Source of the DNA: Citricoccus sp. SGAir0253
GTDB lineage: Bacteria; Actinomycetota; Actinomycetes; Actinomycetales; Micrococcaceae
Direction of reading: 5' to 3'
DNA length: 64,000 nt
Assembly (NCBI RefSeq): GCF_005877055.1
Contig: NZ_CP039424.1
Span: 2,108,001 to 2,172,000 of the forward strand
Translations under genes and position numbers: made by a program
In this document: positions 31,978-40,840 of the stretch, in pieces
Position numbering within the stretch: position 1 is the first letter of the stretch
Layout: each line of letters opens with the position of its first letter
Notes under the pieces: generated by a model
What the model was told of the DNA's origin: nothing
What the model saw: the letters and a program-made list of their open reading frames with translations, nothing else
Database searches by the model: none

Positions 31978-34236
31978 TCAGCCCTTCTGCAGGTACTCGC
32001 CGCTGTCCTGGTGCCCGGCCTCCCACGCGCGGACCGCCTCGGCCAGGGCGGGGTGCCCGGCCAGCGTCCCGTCCGGCGCCTGGTGCTCGGCCACCCAGCC
32101 GGCGGACAGCTCGATCAGGTCGGCATGGCGCAGCACCTTGAGCACCCTCAGGCGGCTGCCGCCGTGCTGGGCGGCGCCGAGCACGTCCCCCTCGCCGCGC
32201 TGCTGCACGTCCGCCCGGGCGATCTCGAGGCCGTCCTGGGTGCCGGCCACGACCTCGAGCCGCTCCACGGCGGGGTGCCCGTCCGGCAGCCGGGTGGCGA
32301 GCAGGCAGGTCGAGGCCGCCGGCCCGCGGCCCACGCGGCCGCGCAGCTGGTGCAGGGTGGACAGCCCGAACGCGTCCGCGTCGAGGATGGCCATCACGGT
32401 GGCGTTGGGCACGTCCACGCCCACCTCGACCACGGTGGTCGCCACGAGGACGTCCACGTCCCCGGCGACGAAGCGGGCCATCGTCTCGGCCTGGAGCTGC
32501 TGGTCCTGGCGCCCGTGCAGCCCGGCCACGCGCGCGCCGCGCAGTGCCGGCAGCGAGGCCAGGCGCGGGACCATGTCCTCCACCGCGGCGTCGTGCCGGC
32601 GATCGCGCGCGGGGGCGGGGCCGCCCGCGCCCTCGCCGCCGTCGGCGCCGTCCGGGCCGGCCAGGTCGCCCCCGCCCTCGTCCGCGTCCGCGGCGTCCGC
32701 CGGGTCGATCTTGGGGCAGACCACGAAGGCCTGGCGGCCCGCGGCCACCTGCTCGGCGATGACCTCCCACACCCGGGCGATGATCCGCGGCCCGTGGGCC
32801 ATCCGGGCCAGGTGGGTGGCCACGGGCCGGCGGCCCGAGGGCAGCCCGGGCAGCACCGTGAGGTCGAGGTCGCCGAACACCGTCATGGCCACGGAGCGCG
32901 GGATCGGGGTGGCGCTCATCACCAGCAGGTGGGTGCCGGGATTGGCGCGGCGCAGCGCCTCGCGCTGGTCCACGCCGAAGCGGTGCTGCTCGTCCACCAC
33001 GGCCAGGCCGAGGTCGGCGAACTGCACGGTGCCGGAGAACAGGGCGTGGGTGCCGACCACCAGCCCCGCCTGCCCCGAGGCGATCCGCAGGAGGGCCTCC
33101 CGGCGCTGGGCCGCGGGCATGGAGCCGGTCAGCAGGACGACCTCGGTGGCCGGCCCGTCCGGCGCGTCGAGGCGCCCGGCCCGGGCGAGCGGGCCGAGGA
33201 CCTCCGTCAGGGAGCGGTGGTGCTGGGCGGCCAGCACCTCGGTGGGGGCCACGAGCGCGGCCTGGCCGCCGGCGTCGACCACCTGCAGCATGGCCCGCAG
33301 GGCCACGAGGGTCTTGCCGGAGCCGACCTCGCCCTGCAGCAGCCGGCTCATCGGCCGGTCGCCGGACAGGTCCGCGGACAGCGCCTGCCCCGCGGAGACT
33401 TGGCCGGGGGTCAGGGTGAAGGGCAGCTGCCGGTCGAGGGCGGCGAGCAGCCCGTCCGCGGCCGGCGGCCGGGCGACGGCCCGCCCCGAGGCCGCGGCCT
33501 GCCGGCGCACGGCCAGCGCGCCCTGCAGCACGAGCGCCTCCTGCAGCGCGAACCGCCGCAGCGCCCGCCGGGCCTCCCGCACCTCGAGCGGTCGGTGCAC
33601 GTCCCGGTAGGCCTGGGCGAGCCCGGGCAGCGGCACGGCGTCGTCCGAGCCCTCCTCCAGCAGCCCGGCCGGCACGGGGTCCACGACGCCGGCCCAGTCC
33701 AGCGCGTCGAGGACGGTGGCGACCGAGCTGCGCAGCACCCAGCTGGGCACCTTCGCGGTGGCCGGGTAGAGCGGCACGGGGGCCAGGTCCTCCCGGCCCG
33801 GTTCCTCGGACTCGTCCAGCACGGTGAAGTCGGGGTTGTTGAGGGTCAGCGCGCCCCGGTACAGCACGGTCCGGCCGTGGAACATGGCGCGCAGTCCCGG
33901 CCGCAGCCGGCGCTGGGCGTCGTAGCCGTTGAAGAAGGCCATGTCGAGCGAGGCCGGGCGGGCGGTGTCGTCGTCGGTGACGGTGACGTCCACGATGAAG
34001 CCGCGGCGCGAGTGCATGGGCCGCCGGTCCACGGAGACCACCCGCGCCACCACCGTGACCTGCTCCCCCACCGGCAGGGAGGCGATCGGGGTCATCTCCC
34101 CGCGCTCGATCCAGCGGCGCGGGAAGTGCTCCAGCAGGTCCTGGGCCGTCTCCAGCCCCAGCTCCCGCCCCAGCCGCTGGCCGGTCTTCCCGCCCAGGAG
34201 CCGGTCCAGCGGCTGCCGCAACGGGTCCGGGCTCAC
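31978..34236 (-). CDS. recG: ATP-dependent DNA helicase RecG
   Basis: 752 residues. Branch-migrating helicase that regresses stalled forks and processes Holliday junctions. An N-terminal wedge/OB domain (VTVVARVVSVDRRPM at about 60) precedes the two RecA-like helicase domains: motif I LLQGEVGSGKTLVA, motif II VVDEQHRFGV (DEQH box), motif III MSATPIPRS, and motif VI LHQLRGRVGRG with VATTVVEVGVDVPNA before it. An acidic Gly/Asp-rich insertion lies between motif III and motif V (about 50 residues), as in several actinobacteria. The start GTG 34236 overlaps the TGA of the DAK gene (GTGA), so it is coupled to it. Confidence 0.96.
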   Translation of the reverse strand: MSPDPLRQPLDRLLGGKTGQRLGRELGLETAQDLLEHFPRRWIERGEMTPIASLPVGEQVTVVARVVSVDRRPMHSRRGFIVDVTVTDDDTARPASLDMAFFNGYDAQRRLRPGLRAMFHGRTVLYRGALTLNNPDFTVLDESEEPGREDLAPVPLYPATAKVPSWVLRSSVATVLDALDWAGVVDPVPAGLLEEGSDDAVPLPGLAQAYRDVHRPLEVREARRALRRFALQEALVLQGALAVRRQAAASGRAVARPPAADGLLAALDRQLPFTLTPGQVSAGQALSADLSGDRPMSRLLQGEVGSGKTLVALRAMLQVVDAGGQAALVAPTEVLAAQHHRSLTEVLGPLARAGRLDAPDGPATEVVLLTGSMPAAQRREALLRIASGQAGLVVGTHALFSGTVQFADLGLAVVDEQHRFGVDQREALRRANPGTHLLVMSATPIPRSVAMTVFGDLDLTVLPGLPSGRRPVATHLARMAHGPRIIARVWEVIAEQVAAGRQAFVVCPKIDPADAADADEGGGDLAGPDGADGGEGAGGPAPARDRRHDAAVEDMVPRLASLPALRGARVAGLHGRQDQQLQAETMARFVAGDVDVLVATTVVEVGVDVPNATVMAILDADAFGLSTLHQLRGRVGRGPAASTCLLATRLPDGHPAVERLEVVAGTQDGLEIARADVQQRGEGDVLGAAQHGGSRLRVLKVLRHADLIELSAGWVAEHQAPDGTLAGHPALAEAVRAWEAGHQDSGEYLQKG

Positions 34237-35234
34237 CGGGGCTGCTCCGGATCGCGCAGGGCGGTGATGACGAGGTTCTCCGGGTCCCCGGCGCGGCGGA
34301 CCAGCGCGACGGCCGCCTCGCGGTCCTCCACGTGGGCGTGCACGCGCCAGCGGACGGGGCCCTCGCCGTCGCCCGTGGCGTCCACCGGGCTCATGATCAC
34401 CGAGTCGCCGACCTCGTTGAGCTCGAACCGCAGGGTGGCGGCGGCCAGCGGCTCCAGGGAGATGCTGCACATCAGCTCGAAGCCCACCGGGAGGTCACGG
34501 TCCCGGTGGATGTGCGGGTCCTGCGGGGCGAAGCCGTGCAGGCCGTCCAGCAGGCCGGGGTCGATCCCCGTGCCGGCCACGGTGGCCCGCAGCGAGTCCA
34601 GCACGAGCAGCAGGCCCATGCCGCCGGCGTCCACCACGTGGGCCTCCGCCAGGGCCGGCAGCTGGCCCTCGGTCTGGACCACGGCACTCCACGCGGCCGC
34701 GACGATCGCGTCCAGCGCCCCGCCGAGCTCCTTGCGGCCCATCGCCTGGTCGGCCGACAGGCCGGACCGGGCCGCCACGTACTCCGAGGCGGCCCGGGCC
34801 GCGGCCGCGAGCACCGTGAGCATGGTGCCCTCCTGCGGGTCCGAGAGCGCGGCCCACGCGCTGGTCCGGGCCCGGTCCAGCGCCACCGCCAGCGTGGGGG
34901 CCGCGAGGCGCTCGTGGCCCGTGAGCGGCTCGGACATCCCGATGAGGATGACGGCCAGCAGCGTGCCGGAGTTGCCGCGGGCCTGGTCCAGCGCGGCGCG
35001 GCCGGCCACGGACAGCAGGGCCCCGACGTCCTCGGTCGTCTCGGCCTCCAGCGCCGCCCGGGCGGCGCGCACGGTGCCGTACAGGTTCGTCCCGGTGTCC
35101 CCGTCCGGGACCGGGAAGATGTTGATCGCGTCCATGCGGTCCGAGGCGTTGCCCAGGGCCGTCTCGGCCAGCGCGAGCCACTGGTGGACCCGCGAGGCGG
35201 GCCGCGGTCGGGGTGTCTCGTCGTCCGCGCTCAT
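34233..35234 (-). CDS. DAK2-domain phosphatase/kinase-like protein
   Basis: 333 residues. The N-terminal DAK2 domain carries INIFPVPDGDTGTNL near residue 38 and DQARGNSGTLLA near 83, the ATP/Mg-binding features of the dihydroxyacetone-kinase-like fold. Firmicute relatives (FakA, YloV) phosphorylate fatty acids bound to FakB; at 333 residues this protein is shorter than FakA (about 550), lacking most of the C-terminal region, and its partner is not in the window. The gene is conserved upstream of recG in actinobacteria. ATG 35234 begins ten bases after the Wzz/BY-kinase stop, so it is read from an operon that starts with envelope genes. Enzymatic activity is uncertain. Confidence 0.85.
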   Translation of the reverse strand: MSADDETPRPRPASRVHQWLALAETALGNASDRMDAINIFPVPDGDTGTNLYGTVRAARAALEAETTEDVGALLSVAGRAALDQARGNSGTLLAVILIGMSEPLTGHERLAAPTLAVALDRARTSAWAALSDPQEGTMLTVLAAAARAASEYVAARSGLSADQAMGRKELGGALDAIVAAAWSAVVQTEGQLPALAEAHVVDAGGMGLLLVLDSLRATVAGTGIDPGLLDGLHGFAPQDPHIHRDRDLPVGFELMCSISLEPLAAATLRFELNEVGDSVIMSPVDATGDGEGPVRWRVHAHVEDREAAVALVRRAGDPENLVITALRDPEQPR

Positions 35235-35244
35235 GAGCGGCGGC

Positions 35245-36723
35245 TCACCGGAGTCGCATACCCGTCAGGGCCTTCTGCTCGCCCGCGCCGCGGCGGGACG
35301 TGGGCTGGCCGTCGGAGGAGGGCCGGCCGCCGCCGGAGGAGCGCCGGCCGGTGGCGACCTGGGCCGGGTCCGACTCGTAGGCGTACTGGTAGGCGTAGTA
35401 GGCCCCGCGCCGGCTCGGCACGCGGGTCAGGACGAGGCCCAGCAGGCGCGCCTCCACGGACGCGAGGCTGTCCAGGCCGCCCTGGAGCTGCTCGCGGTGC
35501 ACGTAGCCGTCCACGCGGTGCACCAGCATGACGCCGGAGGTCATCGCGGCCAGCACGCTCGGGTCGGTGACCGGCTGCAGCGGCGGGGCGTCGAGCAGCA
35601 CCACGTCGTAGCGGCCCTCGAGCTGGCGCAGCAGCCGGCGCATCGCCTCGGAGCCGAGCAGCTCGGAGGGGTTCGGCGGGATCTCGCCGGAGGTGATGAC
35701 GTCCAGCTCACCGTCCGGGCCCCACGACTGCACGGCGTCCTCGAGGTCGACCTGCCCGGAGAGGATCGTGGACAGGCCCACGGCGCCCTCGAGGCCGAGG
35801 GTCTTGGCCACGCGCGGACGGCGCAGGTCGGCGTCGATGACCAGGACCCGGCTGCCGGACTCGGCCAGCATGATCCCGAGGTTGCACGTGGTGGTGGTCT
35901 TGCCCTCGCCGGGGATGGAGGAGGTGACCACGACCGACTGGGTGCCGCCGTCGACGTTGGTGAACTTCAGGTGGGTGCGCAGCTGCCGGTAGTTCTCCGC
36001 GCGCGGGTCGAACTGGTCGTCCAGGGAGATGAGCGGCTCCTCCTCCGCGCCCTTGTGGTCCGGGAAGGAGCCGAGCACGGGGGCGTCCGTGATCCGCTCG
36101 ACGTCCTCGCGGCTGCGGATCCGGGAGTCGAGCAGGCTGCGCAGCAGGGCGAACGCCACGCCGAGGGCGGCGCCCACCACGAGGCCGAGGACGAGGTTCA
36201 GGGCCACCCGCGGGCTCGAGGGGGACAGCGGCACGGCGGCGGCCTCCACCACGGACAGGTCCACGATCGGGTCGTTGCCGCCCTCGGGGTCCTCCACCTC
36301 GTAGACGGTGGTGATCAGCGACTCGGCCACCGCGTTGGCGATCCGGGCGGCCTGGGCCGGGTCCTGGTCGCTCGCGGTGAGGTTGATCAGGACGGTCTGC
36401 GGCGGGGCGGTGGCCTCCACGGCGGCGGCCAGGCCGGCGGCGGAGGTGTCCAGGCCCAGCTCGTCGACGACGGGCTGCAGCACGCGCGGGCTCGTGGCGA
36501 GGGTGACGTAGGACGTGACGCGCTTCTCCGAGAAGCTGGAGCCCTGCAGGATGTCGGTGGCCGTCTCCCCCGAGTTCACGGCCACGAAGATCTGGGTCCG
36601 GGCGGTGTAGGTCGGCTTGGTCAGCGCCGTGGCGCCGGCGGCGACGGCGACGCCCAGGAGGGTGATCAGCAGAATCGACAGCCAGTTGTTCCGCAGGATC
36701 CGGATGTAGTCGCGCAGGTCCAA
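35245..36723 (-). CDS. Wzz chain-length regulator fused to BY-kinase
   Basis: 492 residues. Residues 3-200 are a Wzz domain with two membrane helices (about 14-34 and 172-195) bracketing an extracytoplasmic loop. Residues 225-440 are a bacterial tyrosine kinase: Walker A SSIPGEGKTTTT near 268, Walker A' VLVIDADLRRP near 293, Walker B VVLLDAPP. The tail has a tyrosine cluster, YYAYQYAYE, the usual autophosphorylation site, then a basic Gly/Ser-rich end. This arrangement controls polymer length or output through a phosphorylation cycle. I choose TTG 36723: AAAGGA lies seven bases upstream and the product starts MDLRDYIRILRNNW, as is typical for the family. The alternative GTG 36756 overlaps the LCP stop but lacks a ribosome site. 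Located with an LCP gene between DUF3515 and the DAK gene. Confidence 0.92.
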   Translation of the reverse strand: MDLRDYIRILRNNWLSILLITLLGVAVAAGATALTKPTYTARTQIFVAVNSGETATDILQGSSFSEKRVTSYVTLATSPRVLQPVVDELGLDTSAAGLAAAVEATAPPQTVLINLTASDQDPAQAARIANAVAESLITTVYEVEDPEGGNDPIVDLSVVEAAAVPLSPSSPRVALNLVLGLVVGAALGVAFALLRSLLDSRIRSREDVERITDAPVLGSFPDHKGAEEEPLISLDDQFDPRAENYRQLRTHLKFTNVDGGTQSVVVTSSIPGEGKTTTTCNLGIMLAESGSRVLVIDADLRRPRVAKTLGLEGAVGLSTILSGQVDLEDAVQSWGPDGELDVITSGEIPPNPSELLGSEAMRRLLRQLEGRYDVVLLDAPPLQPVTDPSVLAAMTSGVMLVHRVDGYVHREQLQGGLDSLASVEARLLGLVLTRVPSRRGAYYAYQYAYESDPAQVATGRRSSGGGRPSSDGQPTSRRGAGEQKALTGMRLR

Positions 36724-36752
36724 GTCGCGATCCTTTCTCGTGGTGGTACCGG

Positions 36753-37811
36753 TCACTGACCGGCTCGATAGGACGCCATCTCGTCCTGGGCCAGCGCCTC
36801 GCCGATCTGCTCGATCGCCTGCTCGTCGGGCCAGACGACCGATTGCCCCCCGGCGCGCCCGATGCCCCTCGTGGGCACCGTGAACATCTCGACGTCGTCC
36901 GCGCGCAGGTCCGTCATGGTCCGGCCGATCGCGACCATCTCGCCCGCATCGAGGGAATCGTCCACCGTCAGGTAGGGAGACAGCCCGGTGACCATGTCCG
37001 TGATCCTACCCGGGTTCGCCAGCGTCTCCGGCGTCAGGACGCGCTCGGCGACGGCCTTCAGGAACAGTTGCTGGTTGGCGACGCGCGAGTAGTCCCCGTC
37101 CGCGAACGCGTAGCGCTCCCGCACGAAGGCCAGGGCCGTCTCCCCGTCCATGACCTGGGGACCGGCCGGGAAGACGTCCCCGTGGCCGGACTCGAACGCG
37201 CGCGGGTTGTCGATCTCCACGCCGCCCAGCGAGTCCACGAGCCCCCGGAAGCCCTCGAGGTCCACCGCGACGACGTGGTCGATCCGCGCGCCGAACATCG
37301 ACTCCAGGGTCTGCACCGCCTTCGGCACGCCGCCGAAGGAGTAGGCCGAGTTGAGCTTGTGGGTGCCCTCGTCCGGGATGTCCACCCAGAGGTCGCGCAT
37401 GACGGACATGACGTACACCCGGCTGCGGTCCCCCGGCACGTGCACCCACATCATGGTGTCCGAGCGGCCGGACTGGGGGACGCCGGGGAGTTCCTCGGTC
37501 TCGCCGGAGCCGCCGCCCGAGTCGGCGCCGAGCAGCAGGATGTTGACCGGCTCGTGCCGGCCCTCGCGGGCCTCCGCCTTCCCGGGCCGGGCGGTCTCGT
37601 CCGGGAAGGCCGACTCGAACTTCTGGGTGCCGTGGTCGAACGTGGTGGCGAGATTGGAGAGGTACCCGACGGCGACCACCCCGGCCCCGAGCACGAGCGC
37701 CAGCACCAGGCCCAGGACGATCCACGCCGTCCGCCGGCGGCGGCCCCGCCGGGTGCCCCCGGGGCCCTCCCCGCGGGGGGCCGGGACGTCGGGGGGCACG
37801 GGCTGAGACAC
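36753..37811 (-). CDS. LytR-CpsA-Psr (LCP) family wall-polymer ligase
   Basis: 352 residues. A basic N-terminus and one membrane helix (about 28-49, TAWIVLGLVLALVLGAGVVA) anchor an extracellular LCP domain: NILLLGADSGGG, RSDTMMWVHV, VYVMSVMRDLWVDIPD with the catalytic arginine, and FVRERYAFADGDYSR. It lacks the long Ser/Thr tail of the LCP protein at 24450. The start is GTG 37811 with GGAGGA six bases upstream. It heads a minus-strand operon with the Wzz/BY-kinase, DAK, recG and rsmD genes, which ties DNA repair genes to an envelope promoter. A candidate minus-strand TAGCAT box is at 37916-37911. Whether the two LCP proteins attach different polymers cannot be seen. Confidence 0.92.
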   Translation of the reverse strand: MSQPVPPDVPAPRGEGPGGTRRGRRRRTAWIVLGLVLALVLGAGVVAVGYLSNLATTFDHGTQKFESAFPDETARPGKAEAREGRHEPVNILLLGADSGGGSGETEELPGVPQSGRSDTMMWVHVPGDRSRVYVMSVMRDLWVDIPDEGTHKLNSAYSFGGVPKAVQTLESMFGARIDHVVAVDLEGFRGLVDSLGGVEIDNPRAFESGHGDVFPAGPQVMDGETALAFVRERYAFADGDYSRVANQQLFLKAVAERVLTPETLANPGRITDMVTGLSPYLTVDDSLDAGEMVAIGRTMTDLRADDVEMFTVPTRGIGRAGGQSVVWPDEQAIEQIGEALAQDEMASYRAGQ

Positions 37812-37943
37812 GGGGGGTCCTCCGGGGTGCGGGCGCGGTGGTCGGTCCTGGGTCGGCGCACGCCCCCGGGGTCCCCGCCCGAACAGCCCCTCGTCAGGCG
37901 TGCGTGATCCATGCTACGGCACCGCTCCGGGACCCCGGCGTAG

Positions 37944-37949
37944 GCTGGA
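37944..37949 (+). promoter_or_regulatory. Candidate leaderless -10 for the DUF3515 gene
   Basis: A TAGGCT box lies a few bases before ATG 37953 (sequence GTAGGCTGGACGG then ATG) with no spaced Shine-Dalgarno. The box position is approximate to within two or three bases. The rest of the 141-base divergent region 37812-37952 holds only the TAGCAT box for the LCP gene. Confidence 0.35.
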
Positions 37950-37952
37950 CGG

Positions 37953-38540
37953 ATGCGTCACGACGGCCCGACCGGCAGCCTCCTCCCCCGCCCGCGGCCC
38001 CGCCGGCGGCCCGCCGCGCGGCCGGGGGTGCCCCCGGCCTCCCCGCGGCCCGCGCACGCCCGGGCGCTCACCGCGCTCGCGGCGCTCGGCGGGGCCGCCG
38101 TGCTCGCCGGCTGCTCCGCGCCGGTCGCCGACGTCGAGCCGGCCCCGGAGGCCACGGACCCGCTGTGCGCCGAGGCGATGGTCTCCCTGCCGGACGCCGT
38201 GGCCGGCCACGAGCGACGCGAGACGGACAGCCAGGCGACGGCGGCCTGGGGGGACCCGGCGGCCGTCATCCTGCGCTGCGGGGTGCCCACCCCCGGCCCG
38301 ACGACGGAGCACTGCGTCACGGCCAACGGCGTGGACTGGGTGACCCGGGACGACGGCGAGTTCTGGACCCTGACGACCTACGGTCGCACGCCCGCGATCG
38401 AGGTCCTCTTCGACGACACCCGCGCCGGCTCGAGCTCCGTCATGGTGGACCTGGCCTCCGCGGTCGCCCGCGTCCCGGCGAGCGGCGGGTGCACCTCCGC
38501 GCCCTCGCAGACCATCCCGGGCGCCTCGCCGTCCCCGTGA
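37953..38540 (+). CDS. DUF3515 family lipoprotein
   Basis: 195 residues. An Arg/Pro-rich N-terminus leads to a hydrophobic signal and lipobox LAGC (Cys near residue 54), so the protein is probably lipidated and faces outward. The mature part has paired cysteines (PLCAEAM, LRCGVPTPGP, EHCVTANGVDW, GGCTSAP) and matches the DUF3515 family, which is regularly found beside ddl and thiL in actinobacteria. The function is unknown. In this genome thiL is not next to it but 9 kb away at 47795. ATG 37953 appears leaderless. The signal region is long (about 50 residues before Cys), so a later start is possible, but no other ATG is available before the hydrophobic core. Confidence 0.82.
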   Translation: MRHDGPTGSLLPRPRPRRRPAARPGVPPASPRPAHARALTALAALGGAAVLAGCSAPVADVEPAPEATDPLCAEAMVSLPDAVAGHERRETDSQATAAWGDPAAVILRCGVPTPGPTTEHCVTANGVDWVTRDDGEFWTLTTYGRTPAIEVLFDDTRAGSSSVMVDLASAVARVPASGGCTSAPSQTIPGASPSP

Positions 38541-38588
38541 CCGGCGCCGGCCCGGCCGGGTGTCCGTCCGGCCGGCCCGTCCGGGCCG

Positions 38589-39752
38589 CTAGTGCAGCCC
38601 CGTCCCGCGCTCGAGGGCGAGGGACAGCAGCTCGTCGATGAGCGCCGGGTACGGCAGCCCGGAGCGCTCCCACATGGCCGGGTACATGCTGATCGGGGTG
38701 AACCCGGGCATGGTATTGATCTCGTTGATGACGAAGCGGCCGTCCGGGGTGTAGAAGAAGTCCACGCGGGACAGGCCCTCGGCGTCCACCGCGTCGAAGG
38801 CGCGCACGGCGAGCCGGCGCACCTGGTCGATCGCCTCCTCCGGCAGGTCCGCGGGGCAGGACAGGTCCGCGGCGGTGTCGTCCTGGTACTTGGCCTGGAA
38901 GTCGTAGAACTCGTGCTCGGAGGCCCCGGCGTGGACCACGATCTCCCCGGGCAGCGAGGCGCGCGGCGCCTCGGTGCCGTGCCCGTCCAGCACGGCGCAC
39001 TCGATCTCGCGGCCCACGATCCCGGCCTCGACGACGACCTTGGGGTCCAGCTCGCGGGCCACGCACACCGCGGTCCGCAGCCCGTCGCGGTCCGTCACCC
39101 GGCTGATGCCCATGGACGACCCGGCCCGCGCGGGCTTGACGAACAGGGGGTAGCCGAGCGCCTCGGCCCGGTCCAGCGCCGCCTCGGGGGCGCTGCGCCA
39201 GTCGCGGTCCGTGATGGTCTCCCACGGGCCCACGGCCAGCCCGGCGGCGGCGAAGGCGATCTTCATGAAGTGCTTGTCCATGCCCACCGCCGAGGCGAGC
39301 ACGCCCGGGCCCACGTAGGGCACGTCCGCCATCTCCAGGAGCCCCTGGATGGTGCCGTCCTCCCCGAAGGGCCCGTGCAGCAGCGGGAACACCACGTCCA
39401 CGGGACCGAAGGACTCGGAGGTGGTGGCGCAGCGCAGCTCGTGGCCGCCGTCGGGGCGGGCCCCGAGGACGACCGGGTGCTCGGGCTCGGGCACGGAGGG
39501 CAGCTCGGGGCCGCCCAGGCCCCACTCGCCCGGGTCCGCGGCGACGGCGTTCCAGCGCCCGCCCGTGGTGATGCCCACCGGCACCACCTCGTACCGGTCC
39601 GGGTCCATGGCCTTGAGCACGCCGGCCGCGGTGATACAGCTGATGGGGTGCTCGCTCGAGCGGCCGCCGAACAGCACGAGCACCCGGAGCCGGCCGTCCC
39701 GTCCGGTCCCGGGGTGGCGTGGGCCCGACTGGCGTGTGGAGTCCTCGGTCAC
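38589..39752 (-). CDS. ddl: D-alanine--D-alanine ligase
   Basis: 387 residues. ATP-grasp enzyme making D-Ala-D-Ala for peptidoglycan. RVLVLFGGRSSEHPISC at the N-terminus, PLLHGPFGEDGTIQGLLE, GYPLFVKPARAGSSMGIS and the metal-binding VINEINTMPGFTPISMYP are all diagnostic. The start is GTG 39752, overlapping the gpsA TGA (GTGA), with AAGGA six bases upstream. It ends the murA-plsC-gpsA-ddl run; the plsC-gpsA and gpsA-ddl junctions both use GTGA overlaps. The 48-base gap to the convergent DUF3515 gene holds GC-rich inverted repeats of GGCCGG type but no clear terminator. Confidence 0.97.
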   Translation of the reverse strand: MTEDSTRQSGPRHPGTGRDGRLRVLVLFGGRSSEHPISCITAAGVLKAMDPDRYEVVPVGITTGGRWNAVAADPGEWGLGGPELPSVPEPEHPVVLGARPDGGHELRCATTSESFGPVDVVFPLLHGPFGEDGTIQGLLEMADVPYVGPGVLASAVGMDKHFMKIAFAAAGLAVGPWETITDRDWRSAPEAALDRAEALGYPLFVKPARAGSSMGISRVTDRDGLRTAVCVARELDPKVVVEAGIVGREIECAVLDGHGTEAPRASLPGEIVVHAGASEHEFYDFQAKYQDDTAADLSCPADLPEEAIDQVRRLAVRAFDAVDAEGLSRVDFFYTPDGRFVINEINTMPGFTPISMYPAMWERSGLPYPALIDELLSLALERGTGLH

Positions 39753-40840
39753 TGTCGTCCTTCCGGTTTGAGGTCCCGGGCCAGCAGGAGCCCGGCGAGC
39801 GTGCCGACGTCCAGCCGGCCCGCGATGACGGCGTTCATGGCCTCGCTGATGGGCATCTCCACCCCGTGGCGGCGGGCCAGGTCGACCACGGCCGACACGG
39901 ACTTGATGCCCTCGGCGGTCTGGCGCAGCCGGGCGGTGGCCTCCTCGACCGTGAGCCCCTGGCCCAGCAGCCGGCCGGCGCTGCGGTTGCGGGACAGCGG
40001 CGAGGCGCACGTCGCCACGAGGTCCCCGAGGCCGGCCAGCCCCGCGAGGGTCTCGGCCTGGCCGCCCAGCCGCTCCGCGAGCCGCGCGGTCTCCGCGAGC
40101 CCGCGCGTGATGATCGAGGCCTTGGAGTTGTCCCCCAGTCCCTGGCCGTCGCAGATGCCCACGGCCAGCGCGATGACGTTCTTCACCACCCCGCAGATCT
40201 CCACGCCCACCACGTCCGTGTTGGTGTAGGGCCGCAGGTAGCGCCCGGCGACGCGGGTGGCGACCCACGCGGCGGTCTCCGGGTCGGCGGAGGCGACCAC
40301 GGTGGCGGTGGGCTCCTCCCGGGCGATCTCGAGGGCCAGGTTCGGTCCCGAGACCACCGCGAAGCGCTCGGGCGAGAGCCCCAGGCCCTCGGTGCACAGC
40401 TCGCTCATCCGCGCGTCCGTGCCGCGCTCGAGGCCCTTGACGAGGGACACCACGACGGCGTCCGGGGACAGCACCCCGCGCAGGGCCGGCAGGTGCCCGC
40501 GCACCTCCTGGGCCGGGATGGCCAGGACCACGAGGCCGGCGCCCTCGACGGCGGCGGCGAGGTCCGTGGTGGCCGTGAGCGCCGGCGGCAGGGCGATGCC
40601 GGGCAGGTAGTCCTCGTTGCGGCGGCGCACGGTGATGTCCTCGGCCACCTCGGGCCGGCGCGCCCACAGCACGATCCGCGGGTCGGCGACGCCGCGCTCG
40701 GCCGCGCTGTCCGCCAGGACCTTGGCGAAGGTGGTCCCCCAGCTGCCGGCGCCGATGACCGCCACGCCCTCGGGGCGCGTCCGGGACGCGCCAGCGGTGG
40801 CGGGCGCCGCCGTCGGGTCCGCTGCCGTCCCGGCGCTCAC
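39749..40840 (-). CDS. gpsA: Glycerol-3-phosphate dehydrogenase [NAD(P)+]
   Basis: 363 residues. Reduces dihydroxyacetone phosphate to sn-glycerol 3-phosphate for phospholipid synthesis. The NAD(P)-binding motif is VIGAGSWGTTFAKVL near residue 24; the catalytic-lysine region is VEICGVVKNVIALAVGI and GLGDNSKASIITRG, and the C-terminal GLAGLGDLVATC is present. A Thr/Ala-rich extension of about 20 residues precedes the Rossmann fold. GTG 40840 overlaps the plsC stop. The product feeds plsC-type acyltransferases, consistent with the pairing of the two genes. Confidence 0.97.
   Translation of the reverse strand: MSAGTAADPTAAPATAGASRTRPEGVAVIGAGSWGTTFAKVLADSAAERGVADPRIVLWARRPEVAEDITVRRRNEDYLPGIALPPALTATTDLAAAVEGAGLVVLAIPAQEVRGHLPALRGVLSPDAVVVSLVKGLERGTDARMSELCTEGLGLSPERFAVVSGPNLALEIAREEPTATVVASADPETAAWVATRVAGRYLRPYTNTDVVGVEICGVVKNVIALAVGICDGQGLGDNSKASIITRGLAETARLAERLGGQAETLAGLAGLGDLVATCASPLSRNRSAGRLLGQGLTVEEATARLRQTAEGIKSVSAVVDLARRHGVEMPISEAMNAVIAGRLDVGTLAGLLLARDLKPEGRQ

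Noticed and set aside
34233-35234. Annotation of the DAK gene as fatty acid kinase FakA
   Set aside because: The protein is about 220 residues shorter than FakA, and no FakB partner is nearby, so only the domain name is supported.
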